Of a stretch of DNA of 64,000 bases, positions 53,499 to 63,877 are shown one piece after another. Under the pieces are notes generated by a model, which saw only the letters and a program-made list of their open reading frames with translations, was not told the origin of the DNA and did not search any database. Where the stretch lies: assembly GCF_002278135.3 (NCBI RefSeq), contig NZ_CP029425.2, forward strand, positions 2,642,001-2,706,000, read 5' to 3'. Positions within the stretch are counted from its first letter, which is position 1; the number at the start of each line of letters is the position of its first letter. The stretch is from Bradyrhizobium ottawaense. GTDB lineage: Bacteria; Pseudomonadota; Alphaproteobacteria; Rhizobiales; Xanthobacteraceae. A program made the translations under genes and the position numbers.

Positions 53499-55226
53499 AT
53501 GACCAGGAAGCAATGGTACCTGTCCGGCTTCGTCGCCTTCACCTGCCTCGCCTCGACCGCCGCCGTGTCAGGTCCGATCGAGAATTACGCGCCGGTCACA
53601 GCGCAGCGGCTGGAAAATCCAGAGCCAAGCAACTGGATGCTCTATCGGCGCACCTATGACGGGCACGGCTATAGCCCGCTCGATCAGATCAACACCTCCA
53701 ACGTGAAGAACCTCACGCCGGTCTGGACCTTTGCCACCGGCGTCGTCGAAGGTCACGAGGCGCCGCCGATCGTCAACAACGGCGTGATGTTCGTGGCGAC
53801 CCCGATGGGGCAGGTGATCGCGCTCAACGCCAAGACCGGCGACGAATACTGGCGCTACAAGCGGCAGCTCCCCGACGATCTGTTCCAGCTGCACCCGACC
53901 AGCCGCGGCGTCGGCCTCTGGGAGGACAAGCTCTACCTCGCCACCACGGACGACCATGTCGTCGCGCTCGATGCCAAGACCGGCAAGGTGGTGTGGGACA
54001 CCAAGGTGCAGGACTACAAGAAGGGCCAGTACATGACCCTGATGCCGCTGATCGTCGACGGCAAGGTCATTGTCGGCGGCTCCGGCGGCGAGTTCGGCGT
54101 GCGCGGCTATATCGCGGCCTATGATGCCAAGGACGGCAAGGAGCTGTGGCGGACCTTCACCATTCCGGGCGAAGGCGAGCCGGGCCATGACACCTGGCAG
54201 GGCGACGACTGGAAGAACGGCGGCGGCTCGGCCTGGATGACCGGCAATTACGACAAGGAGACCAAGACGATCTATTGGGGCGTCGGCAACGCCGCGCCAT
54301 GGCCCGGCGAGACCCATCCCGGCGACAATCTCTACACCTCCTCGGTACTTGCGCTGGATCCGAGCACCGGCAAGATCAAGACCTATCACCAGTACCACCA
54401 GAACGATTCCTGGGACTGGGACGAGGTCGATGCGCCGATGCTGATCGACCTGCAGCGCGATGGCCGCAACATCAAGAGCCTGGTCCATCCGGGCCGCGAC
54501 GCGATCTTCTGGGTGCTCGAGCGCACGCCGACCAAGATCAACTATGTCGCCGGCTGGCCGTTCGTCTCGACCGACGTCTGGAAGGGCATCGAGCCCGAGA
54601 GCGGCAAGCCGATCGTCGACCCCGCGCACAAGCCGGTGATCGGCAAGCGCGTCGAGTTCTGTCCGTCGCTGTGGGGCGGCAAGGACTGGCCGTCGGCGGC
54701 CTACAGCCAGAAGACCGGCCTCGTCTACGTGCCCGCCAACGAGAACTTCTGCGGCGGGTTCACCGGCGAGAAAGTCGCGCTCAAGCCGGGCGAGCTCTGG
54801 CTCGGCACCAAGCCGGAAGACATCGGCCTGAAGACGAAGCCGGGCGCGGATCATTTCGGCGAGCTGCAGGCCTGGGATCCCACCACGGGCAAGAAGGTGT
54901 GGCAACACAACTTCCCGAAGTCGCAGCTGTTCGGCTCGGTGACGGCGACCGCGGGCGATCTCATCTTCGTCGGCGGCACCAATGACCGCAACTTCCGAGC
55001 CTTCAACGCCAAGACCGGCGAGCTCCTGTGGGAGCAGAAGACCAACTCCGGCATCATGGGCATGCCGGTGTCCTATGAGATCGACGGCACCCAATACATC
55101 GCGATCCAGTCGGGATGGGGCGTCGACGCGCAACGCATCCAGGACGCGCTGGTGACCAACAACATCGGCATCGAAGCCAATGTGCCGCAAGGCGGCGTGA
55201 TCTGGGTGTTCGCGCTGAAGAAGTAG
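53499..55226 (+). CDS. PQQ-dependent alcohol dehydrogenase, predicted lanthanide type
   Basis: 575 residues from ATG 53499 (AGGGG seven bases upstream). The signal peptide ends near STAAVSG. An eight-bladed propeller with repeated tryptophan docking motifs (for example ALDAKTGKVVWDTKV) binds PQQ. Predicted metal and catalytic residues are Glu198 (GSGGEFG), Asn264 (GVGNAAPW), Asp306 and Asp308 in SWDWDE. The second Asp, two residues after the catalytic one, is the XoxF/PedH-type lanthanide ligand. The vicinal Cys pair usual near residue 125 in methanol dehydrogenases is absent (HPTSRG there), so it belongs to another clade. The substrate is unknown. Confidence 0.85.
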   Translation: MTRKQWYLSGFVAFTCLASTAAVSGPIENYAPVTAQRLENPEPSNWMLYRRTYDGHGYSPLDQINTSNVKNLTPVWTFATGVVEGHEAPPIVNNGVMFVATPMGQVIALNAKTGDEYWRYKRQLPDDLFQLHPTSRGVGLWEDKLYLATTDDHVVALDAKTGKVVWDTKVQDYKKGQYMTLMPLIVDGKVIVGGSGGEFGVRGYIAAYDAKDGKELWRTFTIPGEGEPGHDTWQGDDWKNGGGSAWMTGNYDKETKTIYWGVGNAAPWPGETHPGDNLYTSSVLALDPSTGKIKTYHQYHQNDSWDWDEVDAPMLIDLQRDGRNIKSLVHPGRDAIFWVLERTPTKINYVAGWPFVSTDVWKGIEPESGKPIVDPAHKPVIGKRVEFCPSLWGGKDWPSAAYSQKTGLVYVPANENFCGGFTGEKVALKPGELWLGTKPEDIGLKTKPGADHFGELQAWDPTTGKKVWQHNFPKSQLFGSVTATAGDLIFVGGTNDRNFRAFNAKTGELLWEQKTNSGIMGMPVSYEIDGTQYIAIQSGWGVDAQRIQDALVTNNIGIEANVPQGGVIWVFALKK

Positions 55227-55336
55227 CTCCGCGGCGGATCGAAAGAAGCGGAGCAGCAGGGGGGTGGCGAATGCGGCGGACGGCAACGTCCGCCGCATTT
55301 TTGCGTGTATGATGACGCGCCCTTGCCGCACACGAT

Positions 55337-55422
55337 CGTCATGCCCCGGCTTGTCCCGGGCATCCACGTTCTCTGTGCCGCGGTAAAGGTCGTGGATGGC
55401 CGGGACAAGCCCGGCCCTGACG
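55337..55422. repeat. Palindromic intergenic repeat, CGTCATGCCCCGGCTTGTCC family
   Basis: Arms at 55337-55368 (CGTCATGCCCCGGCTTGTCC then CGGGCATCCACG) and 55391-55422 (CGTGGATGGCCGGGACAAGC then CCGGCCCTGACG) are near-perfect inverted copies around a 22-bp loop. It lies between the PQQ dehydrogenase gene and a convergent small gene and could act as a bidirectional transcript end. Confidence 0.7.
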
Positions 55423-55458
55423 GTGTGGCACGTCAGTATGCAACACCTCAGAGCAGCA

Positions 55459-55719
55459 CTACTTCCCCAAACGCTCCACCTTGTCCTTTTCCTTCTGGTT
55501 CATCTCGCGAACCTTGGGATCCGGGTTGTGTTGTCCGGTGGTCTGGGTGGTCGAGGGAGGCGGGGCGTTGGCGTTGGGCAGCGAGTTCTGGTCCGGCGTG
55601 GTGGGGCGCGTCGCGGTAGCCGGTGGCGTCGTGTTGCTCTGGGCGAATGCGCCGGAGGCGGTCACAAGAAAGGCGCCCGACAGCAACGAGACTGCGAGCG
55701 CCTTTGAGATATTTGTCAT
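55459..55719 (-). CDS. Small secreted Pro/Thr/Asn-rich protein
   Basis: 86 residues with a clear signal peptide ([22 protein letters not shown]). The mature part is rich in Thr, Pro and Asn, ending in the charged helix [18 protein letters not shown]. No domain is recognised. It resembles the protein at 46960-47247 in design. It lies 54 bp after the Mo oxidoreductase gene on the other side. Confidence 0.65.
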   Translation of the reverse strand: MTNISKALAVSLLSGAFLVTASGAFAQSNTTPPATATRPTTPDQNSLPNANAPPPSTTQTTGQHNPDPKVREMNQKEKDKVERLGK

Positions 55720-55773
55720 CGATCTGCTCCTGTCAGATCGATGGAAACGGCGCGAGACCGCTTGTGTTCCGTC

Positions 55774-58086
55774 TCACGCCTCCAATTGCTTGCCGATCGG
55801 AAGCGAGCGGATGCGTTTTCCGGTCGCCGCGAAGATCGCATTGATCAGCGCCGGTGCGAATGGCGGAACACCGGGCTCGCCGACGCCGCTCGGCGGCGTG
55901 TCGGGTCCGGGCGGCACGATGTAGACGTTGGTCACCACGGGAGATTCATCCATCCTGACGACCTGGAAGTCGTCAAAGTTCTTCTGCTGCACCTTGCCAT
56001 CCTTGAAGGTGATCTCGCCGTATTTGGCGAGGCTCAGCCCCATGATCGCCGCGCCTTCGATCTGCGAGGCGATGCGCTCGGGGTTGACATAGGTGCCGCA
56101 ATCGATCGCCGTGTCGACCCGTGGCACCGTCAGCTTGCCCTTGTCGTCGACGGCGACCTCGACGATGGTCGCGATGTAGCTGACGAAGCTGCGGTGCACT
56201 GCGATGCCAAGGCCATGGCCCTTCGGTACCTTGCGTCCCCACTCACCCTTCTCGGCGACCAGTTCGACCACCTTGCGCAGGCGCGCGGTGTCGATCGGGT
56301 AGCTCTCCTGGGGCTCGCCGTAGTTCCAGAGGTCTTTCACCTCCGGTTTGACGATGCGCGGGCTTCCGATCAGCGCGAGCAGCGTCTCCTTCTGGTCGCG
56401 GCCGGTCGCTTGCGCGATCTCGCCGACCATTGATTGCACCGCGAAGGCGCGCGGGATGTTCGAGACCGAGCGGAACCAGCCGATGCGGGTAAACGCCGCG
56501 GCTTCCGGGTTCTCGCACGAGATGTTGGCGATCTCGAACGGCATGTCGACGAGGCCCATGCCGATCTCGAACGGGGCCTGGTGCACGGTCCCGGCAGCGA
56601 ACGTCGAGGCGATGCTGGGGGCCACGCTGCGATGGCGCCAGGCAACAACCTTGCCGCTCTTGTCGAGGCCGGCCTCGATCCGCTCGACCGAGACGGTATG
56701 CAGGAAGCCGTTATGGATGTCGTCCTCGCGCGTCCACTGCACCTTCACCGGTGCGCCGAGCTCTTTCGAGAGCAGCGCGGCCTCGAGCGCAAAGTCGCAT
56801 TTCGACTTGCGCCCGAATCCGCCGCCGAGCAGCGTGACGTTGACCGTGACGTTGGCCTCGGGAATGCCGAGCGTCTTGGCGACGTCCTCGCGGGTGCCGC
56901 CGGGGCTCTGCACCGGCGCCCAGATCTCCGCCTTGTCGCCCTTGACGTCGGCGACCGCCACCGGCGGCTCCATGGCGACATGGGCGAGATGCGGGACGTA
57001 GTACTCGCCGACGATCACCTTGTCGGCGCCCTTCAGGGCAGCGTCCGCATCGCCCTCCTTGCGCAGGACGAGGCCGGGCTTGCGCGAGGCCTCCTCGAGC
57101 TCCTTGCGGTAGGCGACGGAGTCGTATTTGCCATTGGCGCCGTCGTCCCAGACCAGCTTCAGCGCGTCGCGGCCCTTGATCGCCGCGCCGGTGTTGCGGG
57201 CGATCACCGCGACGCCGCCGAGCGGCTGGAATTTGGACGGCCACGGCCAGCCTTGAACCTTCAGCACCTTCTCGACGCCGGCGACCTTCAGCGCCGCATC
57301 GGGATCGAACGAGACCAGCTTGCCGCCGGTTACCGGCGGGCGGGCGATCACGGCATATTTCATGCCCGGCAGCCGCACATCGGCGCCGTAAATCGCCTTG
57401 CCGGTGGTGATGTCGTGGAGATCGACGATGCCGACCTGGCCCTTGCCGAGATACCGGAAATCCCGGGGATCCTTCAGCTTGAGGCCTTCGATGGCAGGCA
57501 CCGATTCCTTGGCGGCGTCGGCGGCGAGCTCGCCGAAACCGAGCTTGCGGCCGCTGGTGCTGTGGACGACCTCGTGATTGACGGCCTTGACCTCGGTCGC
57601 CGGCACGCCCCAGCGCTTCGCCGCGGCCTGCTCCAGCATGGTGCGGGCGGAGGCGCCGATCTGGCGCATCGGGATCAGGTAATGCCGCGTGCTGCGCGAG
57701 CCGTCGGTGTCCTGGTTGCCGAACTTGACCTCGTCGCCATGGGCCTGCTGCACCTTGACCCTGGACCAGTCGGCCTCCATCTCCTCGGCCACGATCAGCG
57801 GCAGGGAGGTGCGGACGCCGGTGCCCATTTCCGAACGGTGACCCACGATGGTCACGATGCCGTCGGGCGCGACCGAAACGAACACGCGCGGATCCACCAC
57901 GACGCCGTGTGGCATCTTTCCGGCGCCGGTCTCGTAGGCCAATGCCCGGCGCGACATCACGGGTGCGGCGAGCACGAAGCCGCCGGTGATGCCGAGCCCT
58001 TTCAGGATGCTGCGGCGCGAGACCTTCTCGATCTTGATGTTCTTTTCGAAGCCACGGAGCTTGCCGGGATTGTCGATGAAATTCAT
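55774..58086 (-). CDS. Periplasmic Mo oxidoreductase large subunit (isoquinoline 1-oxidoreductase beta type)
   Basis: 770 residues. A twin-arginine signal ([14 protein letters not shown]) with cleavage near residue 50 predicts a periplasmic enzyme. Mo-pterin domains typical of IorB-like subunits are seen in [41 protein letters not shown] and the C-terminal [18 protein letters not shown] with the catalytic Glu. Relatives oxidise N-heterocycles or aldehydes. Next to PQQ alcohol dehydrogenases an aldehyde-oxidising role is attractive (inference). The partner iron-sulphur subunit ends one base upstream. The cytochrome subunit found with many relatives is absent. Confidence 0.88.
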   Translation of the reverse strand: MNFIDNPGKLRGFEKNIKIEKVSRRSILKGLGITGGFVLAAPVMSRRALAYETGAGKMPHGVVVDPRVFVSVAPDGIVTIVGHRSEMGTGVRTSLPLIVAEEMEADWSRVKVQQAHGDEVKFGNQDTDGSRSTRHYLIPMRQIGASARTMLEQAAAKRWGVPATEVKAVNHEVVHSTSGRKLGFGELAADAAKESVPAIEGLKLKDPRDFRYLGKGQVGIVDLHDITTGKAIYGADVRLPGMKYAVIARPPVTGGKLVSFDPDAALKVAGVEKVLKVQGWPWPSKFQPLGGVAVIARNTGAAIKGRDALKLVWDDGANGKYDSVAYRKELEEASRKPGLVLRKEGDADAALKGADKVIVGEYYVPHLAHVAMEPPVAVADVKGDKAEIWAPVQSPGGTREDVAKTLGIPEANVTVNVTLLGGGFGRKSKCDFALEAALLSKELGAPVKVQWTREDDIHNGFLHTVSVERIEAGLDKSGKVVAWRHRSVAPSIASTFAAGTVHQAPFEIGMGLVDMPFEIANISCENPEAAAFTRIGWFRSVSNIPRAFAVQSMVGEIAQATGRDQKETLLALIGSPRIVKPEVKDLWNYGEPQESYPIDTARLRKVVELVAEKGEWGRKVPKGHGLGIAVHRSFVSYIATIVEVAVDDKGKLTVPRVDTAIDCGTYVNPERIASQIEGAAIMGLSLAKYGEITFKDGKVQQKNFDDFQVVRMDESPVVTNVYIVPPGPDTPPSGVGEPGVPPFAPALINAIFAATGKRIRSLPIGKQLEA

Positions 58087-58087
58087 G

Positions 58088-58540
58088 TCACACCCCCGTC
58101 GATGCGAGATGGACCGCGTTCTCGATGCGCTGGTAGCAGCCGCAGCGGCAGATGTTGCCCGACATCGACTGGCGGATCTGGTCGTGCGACGGCTTTGGAT
58201 TGTCCATCAGAAGCGCCGCGGCCTGCATGATCTGACCGGCCTGGCAGAAGCCGCATTGGGGCACGTTGACCTGGCGCCACGCCTTCTGCACCGGGTGATC
58301 ACCGGTCGGGTGCAGGCCCTCGATTGTGGTGACCTCTCGTCCGGCGACGTCGTTGACCGACGTGATACAGGCGCGCACGGCTTGCTTGTCGACGATGACG
58401 GTGCAGGCGCCGCACAGGGCCTGGCCGCAGCCGTACTTGCTGCCGGTCAGCCCGGCTTCGTCACGCAGGAACCAGAGTAGCGGGAGATCCGGGTCGCCGT
58501 CCCAGCTCTGTTCCTGGCCGTTGATCTTCACCTTGATCAT
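58088..58540 (-). CDS. 2x[2Fe-2S] subunit of the periplasmic Mo oxidoreductase
   Basis: 150 residues. The clusters are in YGCGQALCGACTVIVDKQ and CGFCQAGQIM with GNICRCGCYQRI, the IorA arrangement, and the opening MIKVKINGQEQSWDGDPDLPLLWFLRDEAG (read in parts) is typical. It has no signal of its own, so it is presumably carried across the membrane with the Tat-signalled large subunit. Its stop is one base before that gene's start. Confidence 0.93.
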   Translation of the reverse strand: MIKVKINGQEQSWDGDPDLPLLWFLRDEAGLTGSKYGCGQALCGACTVIVDKQAVRACITSVNDVAGREVTTIEGLHPTGDHPVQKAWRQVNVPQCGFCQAGQIMQAAALLMDNPKPSHDQIRQSMSGNICRCGCYQRIENAVHLASTGV

Positions 58541-59197
58541 GATCGTCCCTCGCTCTTCATAAGCATGCCAAATTCAAAACTCGTCGACGCCGGTCGGCGC
58601 CGGTTCGTGCCTAGTCGCGCCACAGCCCGCCGTCGTCCCGCGCGGGCAAATCCCGGAGGGAGGCAGGAACGCCGATGGCGATGTCTGGATGTGCTCGATA
58701 CCTCCCGTTTTTGTTCTTAATTGATTGAACGTTGTGCGGCATCGTGACGACGCGATCGTAGCAGAGGTCGCGCCGGCCCGGCGTTCACAGCCGGGTGTTC
58801 TCACCGGGAAAAGATTGCATCGACGGTTTGTCAAAAGCAGGGCGCGTCATCGCGCCGCGTGGACCGGGCGTTCGCAAACAGGGGTTGCGATGAAAAAAAG
58901 CTTCGTTCGCCAGAAAGACTGCGCGGACGAAGCAAGGTGCCTCAGTCGAGGGAGGGAGAAACGCAGGGGCCGGGAACTTCAAGACGGAAGTTGGCGGCGC
59001 TGCGCAGTCATTCAGAGACCAGGACTGAGGGAGCCAGTCACGCTCGCATACGCGTAGCTTGCAGGGACGGCGGCATCGCCGCGACTGTCCCGGAGCCGGG
59101 CCCGTCCGGCTCGCTGGCACTGATCGAGGCCAGCGAGCGGATAGGGCTGGTGAACGTCCGACCGCCTTGCTCAGGCGGCCTTGTTAGGCGGCCTTGC
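58541..59197. other. 657-bp intergenic region between the Mo oxidoreductase and gfa
   Basis: It should hold the promoter for the Mo oxidoreductase genes; an AT-richer patch near 58705-58735 (upstream on the minus strand) is the best candidate position. Several frames are open across it but none has a ribosome-binding site with a recognisable product. The end near gfa holds paired stem-loops (next feature). Confidence 0.45.
59162..59196 (-). terminator. Tandem GC stem-loops after gfa
   Basis: On the minus strand, directly after the gfa stop, GGCCTGAGCAAGGCC and CCGCCTGAGCAAGGCGG (59162-59178) form two successive short hairpins built on the same CCTGAGCAAGG core. There is no T run, so termination is only probable. 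They would end the xoxF-to-gfa transcript. Confidence 0.4.
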
Positions 59198-59761
59198 TCA
59201 GGCCGCTTTGGCTTTGGCGACGTGGGTCGCGATCGCGTCCATCAGCGCCGGTGACAGGCAATCATAGGGCTCGAGCCCGATTTCCTTCAGCCGCGAACGG
59301 ATGCCCGCCATCTGCTCCGGCTTCACGCCCGCTTCGATCACCGAGGAGACGAAGGCGGCGAATTGCGGCGCCTGCGAGCCCTGCTCCTGGAACAGCTCGG
59401 GATGAATGAAGTCGAGACCGTAGAACGGGTGGCCCTTGTTCTCGATGCGGCCGTACATGTGGGTGCCGCACGCCTTGCAGGCGTAGCGCTGGATCACTGC
59501 GGAGGGATCGACGATCTGGAGCTTGTCACCGTTCTCGAGCACGGTGACGTTCTGGCGCGGCACCACGGCGACGACGGAGAACGTCGCGCCCTGCGGCTTC
59601 CAGCATTTGGTGCAGCCGCAGGCGTGATTGTGGGCGACGTCGCCCTTGATGCCGACCTTGACCTGATGGTCCTTGCATTTGCAGGCCAGCGTGCCGCCGG
59701 CAAAGCTGCCGCTGCCCTGTTTGAGGCCGTTGTCGATCGATGGATGGAGTGCAACAGTCAT
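59198..59761 (-). CDS. gfa: S-(hydroxymethyl)glutathione synthase
   Basis: 187 residues from the ATG at 59759-59761, with GGAGG upstream. Zinc ligands of the Gfa/CENP-V fold are visible in [25 protein letters not shown] and [13 protein letters not shown]. It speeds condensation of formaldehyde with glutathione. It is last in the xoxF operon, 32 bp after the formaldehyde dehydrogenase gene. A much longer in-frame extension to 60631 overlaps that gene and is not coding. Confidence 0.95.
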   Translation of the reverse strand: MTVALHPSIDNGLKQGSGSFAGGTLACKCKDHQVKVGIKGDVAHNHACGCTKCWKPQGATFSVVAVVPRQNVTVLENGDKLQIVDPSAVIQRYACKACGTHMYGRIENKGHPFYGLDFIHPELFQEQGSQAPQFAAFVSSVIEAGVKPEQMAGIRSRLKEIGLEPYDCLSPALMDAIATHVAKAKAA

Positions 59762-59793
59762 GGGTCGATCCTCCTTGGGGTGACGCTTTCGAG

Positions 59794-60903
59794 CTAGTAG
59801 ACGACGACTGAACGGATGGATTTGCCCTCGTGCATGAGGTCGAAGCCCTTGTTGATCTCTTCGAGCTTGAGCACGTGGGTGATCATCGGATCGATCTGGA
59901 TCTTTCCGTTCATGTACCAGTCGACGATCTTCGGCACGTCGGTGCGGCCGCGGGCGCCGCCGAAGGCCGTGCCGCGCCAGTTGCGCCCGGTGACGAGCTG
60001 GAACGGGCGGGTGGCGATCTCCTTGCCGGATTCGGCAACGCCGATGATGATCGAGGTGCCCCAGCCGCGATGGCAGGCTTCCAGTGCCTGGCGCATCACC
60101 GTGGTGTTGCCGGTGCAATCGAAAGTGTAGTCGGCGCCGCCATCGGTGAGGCCGACGAGGTGCTGGACGATGTCGCCGGTGATCTTCTTGGGGTTGACGA
60201 ACTCGGTCATGCCGAACCTGCGGCCCCAATCCTCCTTGGAGTCGTTGATGTCGACGCCGATGATCTTGTCGGCGCCGGCCATCTTGGCGCCCTGGATCAC
60301 GTTGAGGCCGATGCCGCCGAGGCCGAACACGACTACGTTGGAGCCCGGCGTGACCTTCGCGGTGTTGACGACGGCGCCGACGCCGGTGGTGACACCGCAG
60401 CCGATGTAGCAGCTCTTGTCGAACGGGGCGTCCTCGCGGATCTTGGCGACCGCGATCTCCGGCAACACGGTGAAGTTCGAGAAGGTCGAGCAGCCCATGT
60501 AGTGGTAGACCGGCTTGCCCTTGTAGGAAAAGCGGCTGGTGCCGTCGGGCATCACGCCCTTGCCTTGCGTCGCGCGGATCGCGGTGCAGAGATTGGTCTT
60601 CTGGCTGAGGCAGCTTTTGCACTGCCGGCATTCCGGCGTGTAGAGCGGGATGACGTGGTCACCCGGCTTCACCGAGGTCACGCCAGGACCGATCTCGCGG
60701 ATGATGCCTGCGCCCTCATGCCCCAGGACCGACGGGAAAATTCCCTCGCTGTCGAAGCCGTCGAGCGTATAGGCGTCGGTATGGCAGATGCCCGTTGCCT
60801 TGATCTCGACCAGGACTTCGCCGGCCTTCGGTCCTTCCAGATCGAGCTCGACGATCTCGAGCGGCTTCTTGGCTTCGAAAGCGACGGCGGCACGTGTCTT
60901 CAT
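59794..60903 (-). CDS. frmA: S-(hydroxymethyl)glutathione dehydrogenase (class III alcohol dehydrogenase)
   Basis: 369 residues from the ATG at 60901-60903 (GAGGAG upstream). The catalytic zinc site is in [12 protein letters not shown] and GHEGAG, with the Cys of [11 protein letters not shown]. The structural zinc site is [15 protein letters not shown]. The NAD site is [19 protein letters not shown]. It oxidises S-(hydroxymethyl)glutathione to S-formylglutathione. S-formylglutathione hydrolase, the next enzyme, is not in the window. It sits 60 bp after the cytochrome gene. Confidence 0.96.
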   Translation of the reverse strand: MKTRAAVAFEAKKPLEIVELDLEGPKAGEVLVEIKATGICHTDAYTLDGFDSEGIFPSVLGHEGAGIIREIGPGVTSVKPGDHVIPLYTPECRQCKSCLSQKTNLCTAIRATQGKGVMPDGTSRFSYKGKPVYHYMGCSTFSNFTVLPEIAVAKIREDAPFDKSCYIGCGVTTGVGAVVNTAKVTPGSNVVVFGLGGIGLNVIQGAKMAGADKIIGVDINDSKEDWGRRFGMTEFVNPKKITGDIVQHLVGLTDGGADYTFDCTGNTTVMRQALEACHRGWGTSIIIGVAESGKEIATRPFQLVTGRNWRGTAFGGARGRTDVPKIVDWYMNGKIQIDPMITHVLKLEEINKGFDLMHEGKSIRSVVVY

Positions 60904-60963
60904 TGGTAGCTCCTCAAATTCTCGCAAGATGCCAAGAGGTGGTCTCGGCAGCCTCGGCAACGT

Positions 60964-61491
60964 TCATTTATGGCCCATGCAGGCCTCTTCCGCCTTGGTG
61001 TAGGCCTCCGGTTTCTCCTCCTTCTTGGAGGGACGCTGCCGGCCCCATGCTTCGGTGGAGCGGGCGCGCAGATAGACGTACAGATCGTCCATGTAGCAGG
61101 CGACGTTCGGATTATCGCCGAAGGCGGGCATGACGTTCTCCTGCGCGGTCGAGATGTTCTTGCGACCGGAGGCGACGACGCCGAGGAAGTCGCCATAGCT
61201 CATGGTCTTCACGGAATCCTTGAGCGCCGGCGCGTAGGTGGAGCCCATGCCGTCAGGCCCATGGCAGACGTGGCAGTCGGAGTGATAGCGGCGGTATCCG
61301 GAATAGGTGAACCAGTCCACGGTGCCGTCGGAAATCTTGTAGGTCGGAGTGCCGTCCTTATCGAGCCACTTTCCGTCGTCTTCCTTCTTCACGGCGGTCG
61401 GATCGCCCGGACCGTCCGCGACCGCAATTCCTCCGGACGCAACCAAGATCATCGCAGCAATGACAGAGCAGATTTTACGCAAGAGATTCAT
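60964..61491 (-). CDS. xoxG: XoxG-type c-type cytochrome (electron acceptor of XoxF)
   Basis: 175 residues. The signal peptide (KICSVIAAMILVASGGIAVA) is followed by a mono-haem domain with CHVCH (residues 73-77) and an axial Met probably in VMPAFGDNP. A Lys/Glu-rich tail carries one more Cys. As the gene next to xoxF it is the presumed cytochrome cL that takes electrons from the dehydrogenase. The periplasmic binding protein XoxJ, often third, is absent in the window. Confidence 0.9.
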   Translation of the reverse strand: MNLLRKICSVIAAMILVASGGIAVADGPGDPTAVKKEDDGKWLDKDGTPTYKISDGTVDWFTYSGYRRYHSDCHVCHGPDGMGSTYAPALKDSVKTMSYGDFLGVVASGRKNISTAQENVMPAFGDNPNVACYMDDLYVYLRARSTEAWGRQRPSKKEEKPEAYTKAEEACMGHK

Positions 61492-61563
61492 CCTCGAAGG
61501 AGCCCGGGGGAGACGAGCCGGCGCGTGGGGTTGATTCCACGCGCCGGAGCGATGCTGATGGGC

Positions 61564-63366
61564 CTAGTTCGGCAGCGCGAACACGGTCAGCGTACCGCCG
61601 AGTGCCGTGTAGTTGCTGAGAGCCGCGTAGCCACCGACCGCGCCGAGACCTGCGGTCGGATCGGTCAGGCCTGCCGCCAGACCGATGCCGGCCCAGCCGC
61701 CGACGCCGGAGAGCACTGCGACATACTGCTTGCCGCCGTTCTCATAGGTGGTGACGTTGCCGATGATGCCGGAGGGAGTCTTGAACTTGTAGAGCTCCTT
61801 GCCGGACTTGGCGTCGACCGCCTTCAGGTAGCCTTCGAGCGTGCCGTAGAACACCACGCCACCGGCGGTTGCGAGCGCACCCGACCAGACCGAGAACTGC
61901 TCCTTGTTCGACCAGACGATCTTGCCGGTCTTGCCGTCCCAGGCGATGAAGTTGCCCATGTGGGTTTCACCCGCCGGCGGATACATCGAGAGCGTCGCAC
62001 CCACATAGGGCTGGCCCGCGGTGTAGCTCACCTTGAACGGCTCGTAGTCCATGCAGACGTGGTTGGTCGGAACGTAGAACAACTGCGTGTCCGGCGAGTA
62101 GGCTGCCGGCTGCTCGTCCTTGGTGCCGAGCGCGGCCGGGCAGATGCCCTTCACGTTGACGTCCTCGCCCGCCTTGTCGGTCGAAGCTGCGTCGAGCACC
62201 TTCGGACGGCCGTAGGTCGGCGAGTTCTTGTCCATGTCGACGCCGGAGGTCCAGTTCACCTTCGGATCGTACTTTTCGGCGACCAGCAGTTCGCCGTTGG
62301 TGCGGTCCATGGTGTAGGCGAGGCCGTTACGGTCGAAGTGCGTCAGCAGCTTGCGCGGCTGGCCGTTGATCGACTGGTCCGAGAGGATCATCTCGTTGAC
62401 GCCGTCATAGTCCCATTCGTCGTGGGGCGTCATCTGATAGACCCACTTGGCGACGCCGGTATCCGGGTTACGCGCCCAGATCGTCATCGACCATTTGTTG
62501 TCGCCGGGACGCTGCTTCGGATTCCAGGTCGAGGGGTTGCCCGATCCGTAGTAGACGAGGTTCAGCTCGGGATCGTAGGAGATCCAGCCCCAGGTGGCAC
62601 CGCCGCCGATCTTCCACTGATCGCCCTGCCAGGTCTTCAGGCTGGAATCCTTGCCGATCGGCTTGCCGAGCGCGGTGGTCTTGTCGTCGACCAGGAGCTG
62701 GTTGTCCGGTCCTTCCGAATATCCGCGCCATGCCAGCTTGCCGGTCTTGATATCGTAAGCCGACATATGGGCCTGGACGCCGAACTCGCCGCCGGAGATG
62801 CCGATCAGCACCTTGTCCTTGACGACCATGGGGGCCGACGTGCCGGTCTCGCCCTTGCTCGGATCGCCATTCTTGACGGTCCATGCAACTTGACCGGTCT
62901 TGACATCGAGCGCGACGAGGGTGGTGTCGGCCTGATGCAGGAAGATCTTGCCGTCGCCGAAGGCCAGGCCGCGATTGACCGTATCGCAGCACATCACCGG
63001 AATGACGTTCGGATCCTGCTTCGGCTCGTACTTCCAGACGATCTTGTTCTCGTTGGAAAGGTCAATGGCATAGACCTTGTTCGGAAACGGCGTGTGGACG
63101 TACATCATGTTGCCGATGATCAGCGGGCCGCCTTCATGGCCACGCAGCACGCCGGTCGAGAAGGTCCAGGCCACCTGGAGCTTGCCTACGTTCTGTGCGT
63201 TGATCTGGTTGAGCTTGGAATAGCGGGAATTGGCGTAGTCGCCGGTCGGCATCACCCAGTCTTTCGGGTTCTGCGACATCTTGACCAGCTCGTCATTGGC
63301 TGAGGCGCCCCCGACGGCGAGCGCCGCCGCGGAGCCAAGAAAGGTCGCCAGTAGCACCTTGCGCAT
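61564..63366 (-). CDS. xoxF: Lanthanide-dependent methanol dehydrogenase XoxF
   Basis: 600 residues. A signal peptide ends VGGASA near residue 23. The PQQ propeller has the vicinal disulphide MCCDTVNRG (Cys126-Cys127). Metal and catalytic residues are Glu194 (SGGEFG), Asn277 (GSGNPSTW), Asp319 and the extra lanthanide-binding Asp321 in EWDYDGVNE. The TPHDEWDYD motif separates XoxF from the calcium enzyme MxaF, and the overall sequence fits the XoxF5 clade (by memory). It oxidises methanol in the periplasm. GGAGGAA precedes the ATG. It is the first gene of the operon with xoxG, frmA and gfa. Confidence 0.97.
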   Translation of the reverse strand: MRKVLLATFLGSAAALAVGGASANDELVKMSQNPKDWVMPTGDYANSRYSKLNQINAQNVGKLQVAWTFSTGVLRGHEGGPLIIGNMMYVHTPFPNKVYAIDLSNENKIVWKYEPKQDPNVIPVMCCDTVNRGLAFGDGKIFLHQADTTLVALDVKTGQVAWTVKNGDPSKGETGTSAPMVVKDKVLIGISGGEFGVQAHMSAYDIKTGKLAWRGYSEGPDNQLLVDDKTTALGKPIGKDSSLKTWQGDQWKIGGGATWGWISYDPELNLVYYGSGNPSTWNPKQRPGDNKWSMTIWARNPDTGVAKWVYQMTPHDEWDYDGVNEMILSDQSINGQPRKLLTHFDRNGLAYTMDRTNGELLVAEKYDPKVNWTSGVDMDKNSPTYGRPKVLDAASTDKAGEDVNVKGICPAALGTKDEQPAAYSPDTQLFYVPTNHVCMDYEPFKVSYTAGQPYVGATLSMYPPAGETHMGNFIAWDGKTGKIVWSNKEQFSVWSGALATAGGVVFYGTLEGYLKAVDAKSGKELYKFKTPSGIIGNVTTYENGGKQYVAVLSGVGGWAGIGLAAGLTDPTAGLGAVGGYAALSNYTALGGTLTVFALPN

Positions 63367-63390
63367 AGTTATTCCTCCGTTGGTCTCGTT

Positions 63391-63409
63391 TATTGTTTCC
63401 GAAGCAATA
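63391..63409. promoter_or_regulatory. 19-bp near-perfect palindrome upstream of xoxF
   Basis: TATTGTTTC-C-GAAGCAATA pairs at eight of nine arm positions and starts 25 bp before the xoxF ATG, in an AT-richer patch. It may be an operator near the transcription start or a 5' leader hairpin. The function is unproven. Confidence 0.4.
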
Positions 63410-63877
63410 CTGATTCACCGGGCTTCTCGTCCGGCGTCTGCTCGTGCAGGGCGGTCACGATTGGGACCAGAAACGATGCTGTGCTGTTTCCTCCTCCTGA
63501 TGAGAGCCACGGGTCCACGTGCAGGAGCGGCCCGTTCTTGTTGTTCCTGCCGCAATCCCTAACGACTTCGTCATCGGGAAACTTGCCCAAGAGAGAAGCC
63601 GGTTTGCTTCATAGCGCACGGACGCGAAGATTTTGATTTTGCAGTAGCGAATTCAGCGGCTTCCGCATCGCTTTTGCAGTGCCTTCAACGCTCAGGTTCC
63701 CCTTGACGGCGCTGCAACTAAGGCGGAGGATTAAGTTTCAAGGGTGGCAATGGAACGATGGCGCTCGTGCCAAAAGACCGCTCAAATTCGAGGTAAACGT
63801 CACGCAATCACGGCTGAGGGCTCCGGCAGCGCTGGTCGCGATTCGCGTCTCTCCGGATCAAACCAGTGGCTGGATTA
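63410..63877. other. Upstream region of xoxF and of the divergent regulator
   Basis: About 470 bp without a gene. It must contain the xoxF promoter, which in relatives responds to lanthanides and methanol through regulators not seen here, and the promoter of the gene starting at 63878. Apart from the palindrome at 63391-63409 I found no repeat or convincing -35/-10 pair. Confidence 0.4.

Noticed and set aside
53568..55367. 599-codon minus-strand frame opposite the PQQ dehydrogenase
   Set aside because: Antisense shadow of a clear propeller protein, with no domain or start signal.
60970..63303. 777-codon plus-strand frame opposite xoxG and xoxF
   Set aside because: Antisense shadow; both genes on the minus strand are certain and this frame shows no family features.
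63706..63740. TTGACG followed by GATTAA as a -35/-10 promoter
   Set aside because: The spacing is 18-20 bp depending on alignment and the -10 is poor; in GC-rich alphaproteobacterial DNA this is not enough to call.
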